64,000 nt of DNA from Neorhizobium sp. (GCA_028283725.1 JAPWKC010000004.1:124001-188000), one strand, 5' to 3'. Shown: positions 41,214-51,798, counted from the stretch's first letter. The notes: generated from the sequence alone by a model not told the origin. Program-made: numbers and translations.

Positions 41214-42434
41214 TCACGGCCTGATCAGCAGGATACGGCAGGCAGAGCCGGCGGCAATCGGCGGCGCATAGGGTGCGCGGATGATGAGACCATCCGCCTG
41301 GGCGAAGATCTTCATCATCGAGGAATCCTGCTTCGGATTGGCGTCGGCCACCAGCACGCCATCCTCGTTGCGCGTGAGCTTCGAACGCAGGTAATCCTGC
41401 CGCAGATCGTTGGCTGCAAGGTCATGTGCGGTGATGCCGTCGACTTCGCGACGACGCTCCGGAAGATGCCCCAGACGGCGCAGCAGCGGCTCAAGAAACA
41501 GCATCGAGGTGACGAGGCTTGCGACCGGGTTGCCGGGCAGGCCGAGCACCTGCATACGGCCGAGCGTGCCGACCATCAGCGGTTTTCCGGGTCGCATGGC
41601 GATGCGCCAGAAGTCGAGCTCCATGCCGCTCGCTTTCAGCGTCGACTGGACGAGATCGTGATCGCCGACAGAGGCGCCGCCGAGTGTCACGAGAACATCG
41701 ACATCGGCGTCGCGGGCGCGCTTCACGGCGTCTTCTATGGCGTCCACCCGGTCCGGTACGATGCCGAGATCAAGAACCTCGCCGCCATTGTCGCGCACTA
41801 GCGCCGCAACACCGAATGTGTTGGAAGCGATGATCTGTGCGGGACCGGGCGTCGAGCCCGGCACCAACAGTTCGTCGCCGGTCGCAAGCAGCGCAACGCG
41901 CGGCTTGCGGTAGGCGGTCACAGCCGGATGGTTCATCGCGGCGGCGACGGTGAGATGGGAAAAGTCGAGCTGCGTGCCCGACGACAGCACGGCTTCGCCC
42001 TTTGCAAAATCCTGGCCGCGGGGGCGGACATGGCGTCCCTTGACGACTTCGAATGCGGTGCGGATGCGATTGTCGGACACCGTTTCGGCATCTTCCTGAA
42101 TGAGGATCGCGTCGGCGCCCGGCGGCAGGGGCGCACCGGTGAAAATGCGGATCGCTTCACCGGCACCGATCGGGTCGTCAAAGGCGTGGCCTGCCGCGGC
42201 GGAGCCGATGACGGTCAATTCACTGCCGATCGACGGGGCATCTGCGGCGCGCAGGGCATAGCCATCCATGGCGGATGCATCGAAGGGGGGCTGGGTCAGA
42301 TTGGCGATCAGATCGCCCGCAATCACCCGGCCGGCGGCAGCATCAAGCGCCACGCTCTCGGTCGCCTCGATCGGGCGGGCCGCATGGAGAAGGCGCGATA
42401 TCGCCTCGGATACCGGAAGTAACGGGGCCTTCAT
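41214..42434 (-). CDS. moeA: Molybdopterin molybdotransferase
   Basis: This 406-aa enzyme inserts molybdate into adenylated molybdopterin. Marks are PFDASAMDGYALRAAD (active-site Asp-Gly-Tyr), GAPLPPGADAILIQEDAE, LVTLGGASVGDHD (MoCF domain with GGxSxGDxD) and MQVLGLPGNPVASLVT. The start is ATG 42434 (MKAPLLPVSEA). It is adjacent to moaC and the trp genes, a usual rhizobial order. Confidence 0.96.
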   Translation of the reverse strand: MKAPLLPVSEAISRLLHAARPIEATESVALDAAAGRVIAGDLIANLTQPPFDASAMDGYALRAADAPSIGSELTVIGSAAAGHAFDDPIGAGEAIRIFTGAPLPPGADAILIQEDAETVSDNRIRTAFEVVKGRHVRPRGQDFAKGEAVLSSGTQLDFSHLTVAAAMNHPAVTAYRKPRVALLATGDELLVPGSTPGPAQIIASNTFGVAALVRDNGGEVLDLGIVPDRVDAIEDAVKRARDADVDVLVTLGGASVGDHDLVQSTLKASGMELDFWRIAMRPGKPLMVGTLGRMQVLGLPGNPVASLVTSMLFLEPLLRRLGHLPERRREVDGITAHDLAANDLRQDYLRSKLTRNEDGVLVADANPKQDSSMMKIFAQADGLIIRAPYAPPIAAGSACRILLIRP

Positions 42435-42435
42435 G

Positions 42436-42915
42436 TCATGCCTCCGCGCGGTAGGGTCCGGATTTTCCACCCGTCTTCTCGACGAGCCTGATGCCGCCGA
42501 TTTCCATCGCCTTGTCGGCAGCCTTCGCCATATCGTAGACGGTGAGGCAGGCGACGGAGACGGCGGTCAGTGCCTCCATCTCGACACCTGTCTTGCCGGT
42601 GAGCCTGGCCGTCGCACTGATGCGCAGGCCGGGCAGGGCGTCATCCTCGGTGATCTCGACCGAAACCTTGCTCAACATCAGCGGATGACAGAGCGGAATG
42701 AGATCGGAGGTCTTCTTGGCGGCCATGATGCCGGCAAGCCGGGCGGTGCCGATCACATCGCCCTTTTTCGCATTGCCTTCACGGATCAGTGCCAGCGTTT
42801 GCGGCAGCATGCGCACGAAGCCTTCGGCGGTGGCACTGCGCACCGTCTCGGCCTTGTCGCCGACATCGACCATATTGGCTTCGCCGGAGGCGCCGATATG
42901 GCTGAGCGACGCCAT
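42436..42915 (-). CDS. moaC: Cyclic pyranopterin monophosphate synthase accessory protein MoaC
   Basis: This 159-aa enzyme converts the MoaA product to cyclic pyranopterin monophosphate, the second part of step one of molybdopterin synthesis. [47 protein letters not shown] and [22 protein letters not shown] are diagnostic. Its ATG touches the trpC stop, and its stop is next to moeA, so the run is one transcript. Confidence 0.97.
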   Translation of the reverse strand: MASLSHIGASGEANMVDVGDKAETVRSATAEGFVRMLPQTLALIREGNAKKGDVIGTARLAGIMAAKKTSDLIPLCHPLMLSKVSVEITEDDALPGLRISATARLTGKTGVEMEALTAVSVACLTVYDMAKAADKAMEIGGIRLVEKTGGKSGPYRAEA

Positions 42916-43730
42916 TATTCGGCTGCCAGCGTGACGCTTTCGCCGGTCAGCAACTGACGGGTCGCAGCAGCCACGTCATCCTTGCGCATCAGGCTTTCGC
43001 CGACGAGGAAGGTTTCGACGCCGACCTTTTGCAGGCGCAGGCAGTCGTCATGGGTGAAGATGCCGCTTTCGCCGACGAGAAGCCGATCGGCAGGCACCAT
43101 GGCGGCCAGACGTTCGCTCGTTGCCAACGAGACTTCGAATGTGCGCAGGTTGCGGTTGTTGATGCCGACAAGCGGCGAGGGGAGTTTCAGCGCCCGCTCC
43201 ATTTCCTCGGCATCATGAACCTCGACCAGCACGTCCATGCCGAGCTCCGCTGCGAGACCGTTCAGGTCGAGCGCCTCTGCGTCGGAGAGCGAGGCCATGA
43301 TCAGGAGAATGCAGTCGGCGCCCCAGGCGCGGGCTTCATAGACCTGATAGGGCTCGAACATGAAGTCCTTGCGCAGTGCCGGAAGCGAGCAGGCCTTGCG
43401 GGCGGCCACGAGAAATTCCGGTGCGCCCTGAAAGCTCGGCCCGTCGGTGAGGACGGACAGGCAGGCGGCGCCTCCGGCCTCATAGGCCGCGGCCAGCGCC
43501 GGCGGATCGAAATCCGGGCGGATCAGCCCCTTGGACGGACTTGCCTTCTTGATCTCGGCTATCAGCGCGAACTTGCCGGCATCCACCTTGGCCTTCAGCG
43601 CCCGATGAAAGCCGCGTGCGGGCTCCTGGTCGGCAGCCATGGCCTTGATGTCGGCAAACGGGATCGCCGCCTTGGCGGCAGCGATTTCCTCGCGCTTGTA
43701 GGCTTCGATCTTCTGCAGGATATCGGCCAT
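42915..43730 (-). CDS. trpC: Indole-3-glycerol phosphate synthase
   Basis: This 271-aa TIM barrel makes indole-glycerol phosphate in tryptophan synthesis. It has [21 protein letters not shown] (catalytic Lys), [50 protein letters not shown] and [16 protein letters not shown]. It lies 57 bp after trpD. Confidence 0.97.
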   Translation of the reverse strand: MADILQKIEAYKREEIAAAKAAIPFADIKAMAADQEPARGFHRALKAKVDAGKFALIAEIKKASPSKGLIRPDFDPPALAAAYEAGGAACLSVLTDGPSFQGAPEFLVAARKACSLPALRKDFMFEPYQVYEARAWGADCILLIMASLSDAEALDLNGLAAELGMDVLVEVHDAEEMERALKLPSPLVGINNRNLRTFEVSLATSERLAAMVPADRLLVGESGIFTHDDCLRLQKVGVETFLVGESLMRKDDVAAATRQLLTGESVTLAAE

Positions 43731-43787
43731 ATCAGGATGCCTTTTCTTTCACGTCATATCTGGGAGGCGTCGCGTTCTCGAAGGACG

Positions 43788-44804
43788 TCAGGCCGGTTCG
43801 TTCGACACGGCAACCAGACGGTCGAGAGAGGCTGCCGCATTGCCGCTGTCGAGCGACTGGGTTGCGATCCGCATACCATCCTTCAGCGTCTCCGCCTTGC
43901 CAGAAACGACGAGTGCCGCCGCTGCGTTGCAGAGCGAAATGTCGCGGTACGGATTTTTCGCACCTGAGAGCACCGCGCGCAAGGCCTTGGCATTGGTCGG
44001 ACCATCGCCGCCCTTCAACGTGTCGAGCGTCGTGGCATTGACGCCGAAATCGGCCGGCGTCAGCTCGAAGCTGCGGATCTTGCCGTCTTCCAGCGCAACG
44101 ACATTGGTCGTGCCGGTCGTGGTGATTTCGTCGAGGCCTGCGCCGTGGACGACCCAGACCGTTTCGGAGCCCATGTCGCGCAGCGTCTCGGCAACCGGCA
44201 TCAGCCAACGGGGCGAGAACACGCCGAGCAGCTGGCGCCTGACGCCTGCCGGATTGGAGAGCGGGCCGAGAATATTGAAAATCGTGCGAGTGCCGAGTTC
44301 CACCCGGCTCGGGCCGACATGGCGCATGGCCGAGTGATGCTGCGAGGCAAACATGAAGCCGATTCCGGCTTCCGCGATGCAACGGGCGATCTGCTGCGGG
44401 CCGATCTCCAGATTGACGCCGAGCGACGACAAGGCGTCGGCCGTGCCGGACTTGGAGCTGAGCGCCCGGTTGCCATGTTTGGCGACCGGCACGCCGGTGC
44501 CCGCGGTGATGATCGAAGCGAGCGTCGAGATATTGTAGGTGTTGGAACCATCGCCGCCCGTTCCGACGATATCGACGGCATTGTCGGGCGCTTCCACACG
44601 CAGCATCTTGCTGCGCATGGTGGTGACCGCGCCGACGATTTCCGGCACGGTTTCGCCCCGCACCCGCAGCGCCATCAGGAAGCCGCCGATCTGCGACGGG
44701 GTCGCCGAACCCGACATCAGGATCTCGAATGCGTCGCGCGCCTCGTCACGGGTCAGGCTTTCGCCATCGGCGACCTTGGCAATGAGGGGTTTCAGTTCGG
44801 GCAT
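43788..44804 (-). CDS. trpD: Anthranilate phosphoribosyltransferase
   Basis: This 338-aa enzyme transfers phosphoribose to anthranilate. [21 protein letters not shown] (PRPP site), [40 protein letters not shown] and [19 protein letters not shown] are the family blocks. The start is ATG 44804 ([11 protein letters not shown]); the frame continues to 44903 without similarity. It lies 46 bp after ppiD on the same strand. Confidence 0.97.
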   Translation of the reverse strand: MPELKPLIAKVADGESLTRDEARDAFEILMSGSATPSQIGGFLMALRVRGETVPEIVGAVTTMRSKMLRVEAPDNAVDIVGTGGDGSNTYNISTLASIITAGTGVPVAKHGNRALSSKSGTADALSSLGVNLEIGPQQIARCIAEAGIGFMFASQHHSAMRHVGPSRVELGTRTIFNILGPLSNPAGVRRQLLGVFSPRWLMPVAETLRDMGSETVWVVHGAGLDEITTTGTTNVVALEDGKIRSFELTPADFGVNATTLDTLKGGDGPTNAKALRAVLSGAKNPYRDISLCNAAAALVVSGKAETLKDGMRIATQSLDSGNAAASLDRLVAVSNEPA

Positions 44805-44850
44805 TTTCGATCCACCGTCTTCGATAAGCGGGCTGGCGTTGTCGCGCTGA

Positions 44851-46737
44851 TTACTGGAGGTTGGTCGCCTGATTGACGACGGCCTGATTGACCGAAACGC
44901 CATAGCTGTTCTTCAGGCTGTTGACCATCTGATCCAGCATGTCGTCGCCGGCAGCGTTGGCCATCTGCTGAAGCTGCTGGTCGCCGGAAAGCGCGTCGCC
45001 GGCCGACTGGGCGACGTTCGTCACCTTCATCAGGATACGGCTTTCGCCATCGGCGGCAAGCGCATTTGCCGTTGTTCCAGCCGGGCCGGAGAAGGCAGCG
45101 GCGATCGCCTCGTTGCCGAAGATCGCGTCGTCGCCTGCGCGGCGCAGGCCGTCCTTCGTCTCGACGGAGAGGCCGAGGTCGGTCGCGATATCGGCAAGCG
45201 AGGAGCCCTTCTCGACCTTCGCCTTCAGTTCGTCGGCCTTTGCGTTCAGGGCCTGACGCTGCTGATCGGCGGTCCAGTCGGCAACGGCCTTGTCATGGAC
45301 TTCAGACAGCGGACGGTCGCGCTCGGCTATGATGTTGCGGACGTCGTACCAGGCGTAGCCATCATTGCCGACATTGACGGCCAACGGGTTGCCGCCGATA
45401 TCGGCGGCAAAGGCCTGGTTGATGAGAACGTTTGCGGCCGGAACATTCTGGACCTTCTGACCCTTCTCGTCATTGCCTGAACGATCGGAGGTGATGGTCA
45501 CGACCTTGAGGTTCAGCTGCTTGGCTGCATCTTCCAGGGAGGTGCCGCCAGAGCGCAGGTCCTCGAACTTGTCATGGACGCTGGTCATTTCCTGCGAGGC
45601 GGCCGCCACTGCCATCTGCTGGCGAAGGTCGCCCTTCACCTCGTCGAAGGATCGCGTGGTTTCCGGGTGAATGTTGCTGACGCGCAGGATGACCGGGCCG
45701 AACGTGCCCTGGATGACCGGCGTAACGCCGCCATTCGGGCCGACCTTGAAGGCGGCATCGGCGAGTGCCTGATCCGGCACGTCGGCCTTGGCGAAATCAC
45801 CGAGCTTGACGTCCTCGGGCTTCTTGCCCTGATCGGCAATGATCTGGTCGAAGGTCGTCGTGCCGGCCTTAAGCTGGCCGGAGGCAGCCTCCGCCATTTC
45901 CTTGTTCGGGAAGGTCAGCTGCTCGATCGTACGGGTCTCGTTGGTCTTGTAGCTATCCTTGCTCTTGTCGTACTGCGCACGCACCTGGTCGTCGCCGATC
46001 GAGGCGGCATCGGCAATGTCTGCCGGCTGCAGTTTCACATAGGCAAAGGTGCGGTATTCCGGAGCACGGTAGCGCGCCTTCACGCCCTCGAACCACTTGG
46101 ACAGAACGTCTTCTGCCGGGGCCTTTACCGGATCGATATTGGCATTGGAGAGAAGCAGGTAATCGACCGTGCGGCTTTCATCGCGATACTGTTTCAAAGC
46201 ATCGACGAGAACCTTCGGCGGCTTGAAGCCGTCGGACACCGAATCGACCACCTGGCTGCGAACGGCGACCTTGCTGCGCTCCTTGATATAGTCATCCTCA
46301 AGCAGGCCGGCATTGCGCAGGCGCGAGGTGAAAAGATTGCGGTCGAACTGGCCGCTGGAGTTCTTGAAGGCCGGATCGGCGGCGATCAGCGCCGCCAGCT
46401 TGTCCTCGGACACGGAGAGACGCATGTCGGCGGATAGCTGATCAAGCGCGGCACCGGCTGCAAGCTGGGTGAAAACCTCGTTCTCGACGCCGAAGGCGCG
46501 GGCCTGATCGGGCGTCAGCGGCTGGCCAAACTGGCGGCCGATATTGGCGAGCTGCCGCTGGTAGGCCAGGCGGAACTCTTCGGACGAGATCTGCTGGTCG
46601 CCAACGGTCATCACCGTGTCGGAGCCGGGTGCCACCAGCGAGCGTTCGATGCCCCATACCCCGAAGGATACGACCAAAAGCAGCATCAGGGCCTTCACAA
46701 CCCAGGAGCGGGCCGCGTTTCTTAGCGAATCAAGCAT
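44851..46737 (-). CDS. ppiD: PpiD-type periplasmic peptidyl-prolyl isomerase/chaperone
   Basis: This 628-aa inner-membrane protein faces the periplasm. The N-terminal anchor is [19 protein letters not shown] (about 15-33). A SurA/PpiD N-terminal helical domain follows, with [37 protein letters not shown] parvulin-like part lies around 260-370 ([34 protein letters not shown]). The family helps outer-membrane proteins leave the Sec translocon; catalytic residues are often degenerate. It is first in the run ppiD-trpD-trpC-moaC-moeA. Confidence 0.93.
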   Translation of the reverse strand: MLDSLRNAARSWVVKALMLLLVVSFGVWGIERSLVAPGSDTVMTVGDQQISSEEFRLAYQRQLANIGRQFGQPLTPDQARAFGVENEVFTQLAAGAALDQLSADMRLSVSEDKLAALIAADPAFKNSSGQFDRNLFTSRLRNAGLLEDDYIKERSKVAVRSQVVDSVSDGFKPPKVLVDALKQYRDESRTVDYLLLSNANIDPVKAPAEDVLSKWFEGVKARYRAPEYRTFAYVKLQPADIADAASIGDDQVRAQYDKSKDSYKTNETRTIEQLTFPNKEMAEAASGQLKAGTTTFDQIIADQGKKPEDVKLGDFAKADVPDQALADAAFKVGPNGGVTPVIQGTFGPVILRVSNIHPETTRSFDEVKGDLRQQMAVAAASQEMTSVHDKFEDLRSGGTSLEDAAKQLNLKVVTITSDRSGNDEKGQKVQNVPAANVLINQAFAADIGGNPLAVNVGNDGYAWYDVRNIIAERDRPLSEVHDKAVADWTADQQRQALNAKADELKAKVEKGSSLADIATDLGLSVETKDGLRRAGDDAIFGNEAIAAAFSGPAGTTANALAADGESRILMKVTNVAQSAGDALSGDQQLQQMANAAGDDMLDQMVNSLKNSYGVSVNQAVVNQATNLQ

Positions 46738-46920
46738 CGTTCAACATACCTAGCGATCAGTCATTCCAGCCGGAAAGGCTTATTTTGCGAATGTCTCTAG
46801 AACAATCCGCAACGGAAATGAAGCTGTCGTGCAGGAAAAGCGAACACGCTCGCCGGAGCGTGATGACCAAAAGCGCAGAAAAGCCGATGTCAGGCGCCTG
46901 CGGTCGGTGATCGGCGGCAG

Positions 46921-46957
46921 AATAAACGATGCGGTCGAGCAGGGCCCGACCGCATCG
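46921..46957 (-). terminator. Terminator after the 54-aa gene
   Basis: On the minus strand CGATGCGGTCG pairs with CGACCGCATCG across a nine-base loop and is followed by TTTATT. It separates the small gene from the ppiD promoter region. Confidence 0.7.
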
Positions 46958-46996
46958 GATATCCTAATCACTGCCTTTAGAGCAGCAAGAGGTCTA

Positions 46997-47161
46997 TCAA
47001 TGGAAGGTGGTTGCAGGCGCGTCTTCGCGCACGATGCGCAGCGCCTCATAGAGCGATTCGACCAGGATATCGGTCAGCTTGTCGATCTCGTTGTCCTGCA
47101 GGAACAACGCGATGTTCTGCTCGGAGGGCTCGGTAATGGTGGTCTCGATTTCGTTCGACAT
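46997..47161 (-). CDS. Small acidic protein of unknown function (54 aa)
   Basis: The product reads MSNEIETTITEPSEQNIALFL, DNEIDKLTDILVESLYEALRIVRED and ends PATTFH. It is acidic, helical in its second half and cytosolic, and I recognise no family. AGGGGACA precedes ATG 47161, which is preferred over 47182. Its own terminator follows, which supports a real gene. Confidence 0.65.
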   Translation of the reverse strand: MSNEIETTITEPSEQNIALFLQDNEIDKLTDILVESLYEALRIVREDAPATTFH

Positions 47162-47463
47162 ATCATTGTCCCCTGTCGTCACGGTTCATCCATGCCAGAT
47201 GAGAATATGACGCCATGCTTGCGCCGAACTGGTGTGGCCCGGTCGATCCAAATCGGATGCCGACCGCGGCGGCGCGGCTCTAGCATGGAACGGCGGGAAG
47301 GCCAAACTGGTTCCGTGCCAAAATGGTGCAGTGCGACGCATTGCCGTCGGGATTCGTTCACCGTGAAAGACCGAAATCCTCGCGCGGGCAGGGCTTTCGG
47401 ATAGCCCTTGCCAAGTTCGAGATTTTTCGCGAAAATCAATCATGCATTCGGTTGGAGGAGCCA
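47162..47463. other. 302-bp gap between divergent genes
   Basis: This should hold the promoters of the 54-aa gene (minus) and the GAF regulator (plus). GGAGGA precedes the regulator start. I see no clear palindrome or RNA gene. Confidence 0.45.
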
Positions 47464-48417
47464 ATGCGCGACCCTATTGCCCATGCCGATCAGGTTTACC
47501 AGTCGGCGAGTTCCATTGCTGCTTCGTCGCCCGTCGTGGCGTCCTGGCGCCGATGCATGACGATGTATCAGCTGGCGCCCGAAGAGGTGCGTTCTCCGCT
47601 CAGACTGAGTGCGCGGGAGTTTGCCAATGCGCGTGAGACATCCGCGCGGCTGATCGCCGGTGCCGGCGAGGAAATCGACCGCTTGTTCCACTCTGTCGGC
47701 AAAGCCGGATGCTGCCTGCTTTTGACAGACAGTACCGGGATTGCGCTCGAAAGACGCGGCGCTGCCGGCGACGACAAGGATTTTCACACGGTCGGCCTGT
47801 GGACCGGCACGGTGTGGACCGAGGCAAGCGTCGGAACGAACGGGATCGGCACGGCTCTGGCCGACGAACGGGCGGTATCGATCATTCGCGATCAGCATTT
47901 TCTCTCGGCCAACATCAATCTCAGTTGCACGACGGCGCCGATCCGCGACCATCGGGGAGAGCTCGCCGGTGCGCTCGATATTTCCACCTGCCGCGACGAT
48001 GTCAACGAACTGACGCTCTCGATGCTTTCGCATGCCGTGCGCGAGGCAGCGCTCAGGATCGAGCTCAACCTGTTTCGCGGCGCGTTTTCATCCGCCCGAT
48101 TCGTGATGGTGCCGAACGAGCACAATTCCACCGCGGCTCTGATTGCCGTCGATCGCAACGATATGGTGATCGGGGCGACACGGGCGGCGCGCATAGTGCT
48201 GAAGATCGACGATCGCAGGATCGAGGCCGGCATTCCTGCAGCCGACATGCTGCAGGAAACCCGCGGCGAAGGCGCTGAGGATCTGATCGATGCGGAGCGT
48301 TCGGCGCTCAAGCGGGCCTTGTCGCGTACGCAGGGCAATGTGTCCCAGGCGGCGGCCGCGCTCGGCATGAGCCGTGCCACGCTGCACCGTAAGATGAAGA
48401 AGCTCCGCCTCCACTGA
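47464..48417 (+). CDS. GAF-Fis regulator (AcoR-like without AAA+ domain)
   Basis: This 317-aa transcription factor has an AcoR-type N-terminal region (VVASWRRCMTMYQLAPEE). A GAF sensor follows (GKAGCCLLLTDSTGIALERRG; WTEASVGTNGIGTALADERAVSI). A C-terminal Fis-type helix-turn-helix has LKRALSRTQGNVSQAAAALGMSRATLHRKMKKLRL. The sigma-54-activating AAA+ domain of classic AcoR is absent, so it should act on ordinary promoters. It lies directly upstream of the aldehyde dehydrogenase gene, which it likely controls. GGAGGA gives the start. Confidence 0.88.
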   Translation: MRDPIAHADQVYQSASSIAASSPVVASWRRCMTMYQLAPEEVRSPLRLSAREFANARETSARLIAGAGEEIDRLFHSVGKAGCCLLLTDSTGIALERRGAAGDDKDFHTVGLWTGTVWTEASVGTNGIGTALADERAVSIIRDQHFLSANINLSCTTAPIRDHRGELAGALDISTCRDDVNELTLSMLSHAVREAALRIELNLFRGAFSSARFVMVPNEHNSTAALIAVDRNDMVIGATRAARIVLKIDDRRIEAGIPAADMLQETRGEGAEDLIDAERSALKRALSRTQGNVSQAAAALGMSRATLHRKMKKLRLH

Positions 48418-48783
48418 ACATTGATCCCGCCGTGTCCCTGAGGGTCGATCCTGCCCGCGACCCGACACTCCACGGCCGCGATTCGTATGGCCGGCGACGG
48501 GTTTTGCAGGTCGGAAACAATTGGACGATCTCACCCGTTTTTCCACCGGTCGAGCCGGGTGGCTGTGGGGGATGGCGTCCGTCGGGGCCGGTTCGGTGTG
48601 ACTGCGGACACTCCAGGGGCAGGCCTGTCGCAGCTTTGCGACACAGTGCGCTGCGGTATCGGAATAAGCCCCTGTCTCATTGGAGCGCGTCGCGCCACTC
48701 TCTTCCCATGCCGGTGCAATGCCTCCTGCGAGAGCGGGGGCAGGGAGGCGCCGGACAGGCTACAGCCATCTAGGGAGGATGAC
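48418..48783. other. 366-bp gap: promoter region of the aldehyde dehydrogenase gene
   Basis: It contains the palindrome at 48626-48643 and AGGGAGGA just before the dehydrogenase ATG. The open frame running through it in phase with the dehydrogenase (from 48487) lacks similarity and is not a real extension. Confidence 0.6.
48626..48643. promoter_or_regulatory. TGTCGC-N6-GCGACA inverted repeat, probable operator
   Basis: A perfect 6-bp inverted repeat (TGTCGCAGCTTTGCGACA) lies 140 bp upstream of the aldehyde dehydrogenase start. It is a natural candidate for the binding site of the adjacent GAF-Fis regulator. Assignment is by position only. Confidence 0.55.
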
Positions 48784-50293
48784 ATGCTGCACCAGAAGAT
48801 CGTCGAATCGCCGTTCAAGCTCAGATACGGCAACTATATCGGCGGCGAGTGGAAGGACCCGATCGGCGGGCGCTATTTCGACAACATCACGCCAGTGACC
48901 GGCGGAAAGCTGTGCGAAATTCCGCGTTCCGACGAAAACGACGTCAACGCCGCCCTCGACGCTGCCCACGCGGCACGTGAAAAATGGGGCCGCACGGCAC
49001 CGGCCGAACGCTCCAATATCCTGATGAAAATCGCCCAGCGGATGGAAGACAAGCTGGAAGTGCTGGCGCAGGCCGAAACCTGGGACAATGGCAAGCCGAT
49101 CCGCGAGACGATGGCAGCCGACATTCCGCTTGCCATCGATCACTTCCGCTATTTCGCCTCCTGCATCCGCGCGCAGGAAGGATCGATCGGCGAGATCGAC
49201 CATGACACCGTTGCCTATCATTTCCATGAGCCGCTCGGCGTCGTCGGCCAGATCATTCCATGGAATTTCCCGATCCTGATGGCGGCGTGGAAGCTGGCAC
49301 CGGCGCTTGCCGCCGGCAACTGCGTCATTCTCAAACCGGCCGAACAGACGCCAGCTTCGATCCTCGTCTGGATCGAGATCGTCGGCGATCTCCTGCCGCC
49401 CGGCGTGCTCAACATCGTCAACGGTTTCGGTCTGGAGGCCGGCAAGCCGCTCGCCACATCCAACCGGATCGCCAAGATCGCCTTTACCGGCGAGACGACG
49501 ACAGGCCGGCTGATCATGCAATATGCCAGCCAGAACCTCATTCCGGTGACACTGGAACTGGGCGGCAAGTCGCCGAACATCTTCTTCGAGGACGTGGCGG
49601 CAGAAGACGACGATTTCCTCGACAAGGCGCTCGAGGGGTTCACGATGTTCGCGCTGAACCAGGGCGAAGTCTGCACATGCCCGAGCCGCGCGCTGGTTCA
49701 TGAGAAGATCTATGACCGGTTCATGGAAAAGGCCATCAAGCGCGTCGAGGCGATCAAGCAGGGCAACCCGCTCGATGCCGAAACGATGATCGGCGCCCAG
49801 GCCTCGTCCGAACAGCTGGAAAAAATCCTCTCCTATCTCGATATCGGTCGTCAGGAAGGCGCGGAAGTGCTGACGGGCGGCGCGCGCAACGATCTGGGCG
49901 GCGAACTGGCGAGCGGCTATTACGTCAAGCCGACGGTGTTCAAGCGGCCACAACAAGATGCGGGTCTTCCAGGAAGAGATCTTTGGGCCGGTCGTCTCCG
50001 TCACCACGTTCAAGAACGACGCGGAAGCGCTCGAAATCGCCAATGACACCCTATACGGGCTTGGCGCCGGCGTGTGGACCCGCGACGGCAACCGAGCCTA
50101 CCGGTTCGGCCGCGAGATCCAGGCCGGACGCGTCTGGACCAATTGCTACCATGCCTATCCGGCGCATGCGGCCTTCGGCGGCTACAAGCAGTCCGGCATC
50201 GGGCGCGAGACCCACAAGATGATGCTCGATCACTACCAGCAGACCAAGAACATGCTGGTGAGCTACAGCCCGAAGAAACTCGGCTTCTTCTGA
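48784..50293 (+). pseudogene. NAD-dependent aldehyde dehydrogenase (AcoD/ExaC-type), frameshifted near the C-terminus
   Basis: The first frame (48784 to about 49944) gives [68 protein letters not shown] (catalytic Glu) and [17 protein letters not shown] (catalytic Cys). The second frame (from 49946) resumes with [16 protein letters not shown] and runs to [12 protein letters not shown] at 50293. TTCAAGCGGCCACAAC would be in frame as TTCAAGGGCCACAAC, so one C is extra at 49945. Without it the product is about 502 aa, normal for acetaldehyde dehydrogenases of this class. Uncorrected, the protein loses its last catalytic-domain strand and oligomerisation arm. Confidence 0.9.
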
Positions 50294-50357
50294 TCGGGCC
50301 GCATCGACGGCATATGGCGCCGTCCTCGGTTACTGAAGGGCGATCCCCCCGCCCTGA

Positions 50358-50392
50358 CCCTCCTCCTGCCGATTTGCAGGGGGAGGGGATTT
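50358..50392 (+). terminator. GC-rich hairpin after the aldehyde dehydrogenase gene
   Basis: CCCTCCTCCTGC pairs with GCAGGGGGAGGG across CGATTT with one mismatch pair, then GGATTTT. It may be a weak terminator or a dispersed palindrome; DUF779 follows 60 bp later. Confidence 0.5.
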
Positions 50393-50448
50393 TACGTCGT
50401 AGAGGCGTCGGATAGCGCCTTCGACAGTCGATTTCGGAGACATGAACC

Positions 50449-50829
50449 ATGGAAACGGTCGTCAATGGAGAGCCGCGCGTGCTTGCGACGGACAAGGCTC
50501 TCGATCTCATCCGCGAGATACAGGCGGATTATCCCGATATTCTCTTCCACCAGTCCGGCGGGTGCTGCGACGGATCTTCGCCGATGTGCTACCCCGCCAA
50601 CGAATACCGCGTCGGCGAAAACGACGTGAAGCTGGGCGAGATCGGTGGCGTTCCCGTCTATATCAGCAGTAGCCAGTTTGCCGTGTGGCAGCATACGCAG
50701 CTGATCATCGACGTGGTGCCGGGCCGCGGCGGAATGTTCTCGCTCGATAACGGTCGCGAGAAACGGTTTCTCACCCGCTCAAAATTGTTCGGCGGCGGCG
50801 AAGCCTGTGCTGTGCCGGTGATCGGCTAG
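50449..50829 (+). CDS. DUF779 protein linked to aldehyde dehydrogenase
   Basis: This 126-aa protein has the DUF779 signature FHQSGGCCDGSSPMCYP near residue 35, with three cysteines. GGVPVYISSSQFAVWQHTQLIIDVVPGRGGMFSLDN and EKRFLTRSKLF follow. Genes of this family usually sit next to acetaldehyde dehydrogenases, as here, but the molecular role is unknown. The cysteine cluster suggests metal or thiol chemistry. It starts METVVNGEPRVLATD. Confidence 0.88.
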   Translation: METVVNGEPRVLATDKALDLIREIQADYPDILFHQSGGCCDGSSPMCYPANEYRVGENDVKLGEIGGVPVYISSSQFAVWQHTQLIIDVVPGRGGMFSLDNGREKRFLTRSKLFGGGEACAVPVIG

Positions 50830-50907
50830 GCTGTTTCCCGCAACACGAAACCGCCAGCGCATTTGCGGTTGGCGGTTTATCGTCTGCGTCCAGCGTACAT
50901 AAACGGA

Positions 50908-51198
50908 TTACGACCGCAGAAGCGGCTTCGGCGGGACGAGCGCGATCAGTCGTGAAATAACGCGGTCGCGACCGGCAAGATCCTGAGCCACCTGCAGGGC
51001 GCGAACAGCCTCTGCCGAAGACCGCACAGTGCCTTCCAGCACGATATACGGCCCGGTCACATCGACCACGATATCGCTCGCGTCGAAATCAGGCAAATAG
51101 CTGAGCTCGGCCTGGATGGCCGTGCGCTCGCCTGAAACACTGTGTTCTGTGGTGAAATCGAAATCGGACATGGTTGGCTGAAGGCTGCTGAGGAACAT
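50908..51198 (-). CDS. BON-domain protein
   Basis: This 96-aa protein carries one BON domain: IQAELSYLPDFDASDIVVDVTGPYIVLEGTVRSSAEAVRALQVAQDLAGRDRVISRLI. BON domains bind membranes or ligands and occur in OsmY-type proteins. No clear signal peptide remains with the start I prefer (ATG 51198, MFLSSLQPTMSDFDF, CGGAG 7 nt upstream). A start at 51171 (MSDFDF) is possible. The frame open to 51399 is not supported. Confidence 0.75.
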   Translation of the reverse strand: MFLSSLQPTMSDFDFTTEHSVSGERTAIQAELSYLPDFDASDIVVDVTGPYIVLEGTVRSSAEAVRALQVAQDLAGRDRVISRLIALVPPKPLLRS

Positions 51199-51509
51199 GA
51201 CCATACTCCGGAAAAAGATGAATGTCAGATGAATAAACCGTTGTGCGGCGTTCAGGTTCCCAAAATAGCGATAAAAAACGTTACTGCCGCGGATGATGGT
51301 CAGGATATGGCCCGAATCGGCACGCTCGACGCGTCGGCGTGCGGGGATAGCCCGATCATGTCCGGGGAGAGTTCGACGTGGATGACAGTGTGACGGCATG
51401 GTGGAAACGGTGTCCGACCTTTCCGACTAAACCGCGATCCTGGATGTCGGGCAGGTTGTCGGAATAAAAGTCTGAAAATTTACAAACCCGCTGTCGGCTA
51501 AAGGGTTTG
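51199..51509. other. 311-bp gap between the BON gene and tRNA-Lys
   Basis: It holds the BON gene promoter on the minus strand. The sequence downstream of the tRNA has no clear terminator hairpin, and I see no other feature. Confidence 0.45.
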
Positions 51510-51585
51510 TGGTGAGAGCGAAGGGGTTCGAACCCTTGACCTACTGATTAAAAGTCAGTTGCTCTACCGACTGAGCTACGCTCTC
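51510..51585 (-). tRNA. tRNA-Lys (anticodon TTT), CCA encoded
   Basis: The minus strand folds into a full cloverleaf: acceptor GAGAGCG/CGCTCTC, D-arm GCTC..GAGC, anticodon arm ACTGA-CTTTTAA-TCAGT with TTT, and T-arm AAGGG-TTCGAAC-CCCTT. Discriminator A and CCA (51510-51512) follow in the DNA. It stands alone. Confidence 0.97.
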
Positions 51586-51798
51586 ACACATTCTTTCGCG
51601 GTGCGTCTTGCGCTGCCCTTCGAAAGTGCGCGGAACATATTCAGGTGACCCCGTGTGGTCAACCCGCAAAAACAGCAAAAATGTGCTGTTCAAGCGGTTT
51701 TCCATAGCGACGCGAAAAGGTGATTGGCAAATGCCCGGCATCGTCGCTAGTTGAAGGCGAATGCGGATTGCCGATATCCGCGATCCGGAGCCTGACCC

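Noticed and set aside
48487..48783. In-frame upstream extension of the aldehyde dehydrogenase
   Set aside because: The residues show no similarity to the family. AGGGAGGA and ATG at 48784 give the expected N-terminus.
50358..50392. Hairpin after the aldehyde dehydrogenase gene as an RNA gene
   Set aside because: It is a simple GC-rich stem with a short T-run, better read as a weak terminator or dispersed palindrome.
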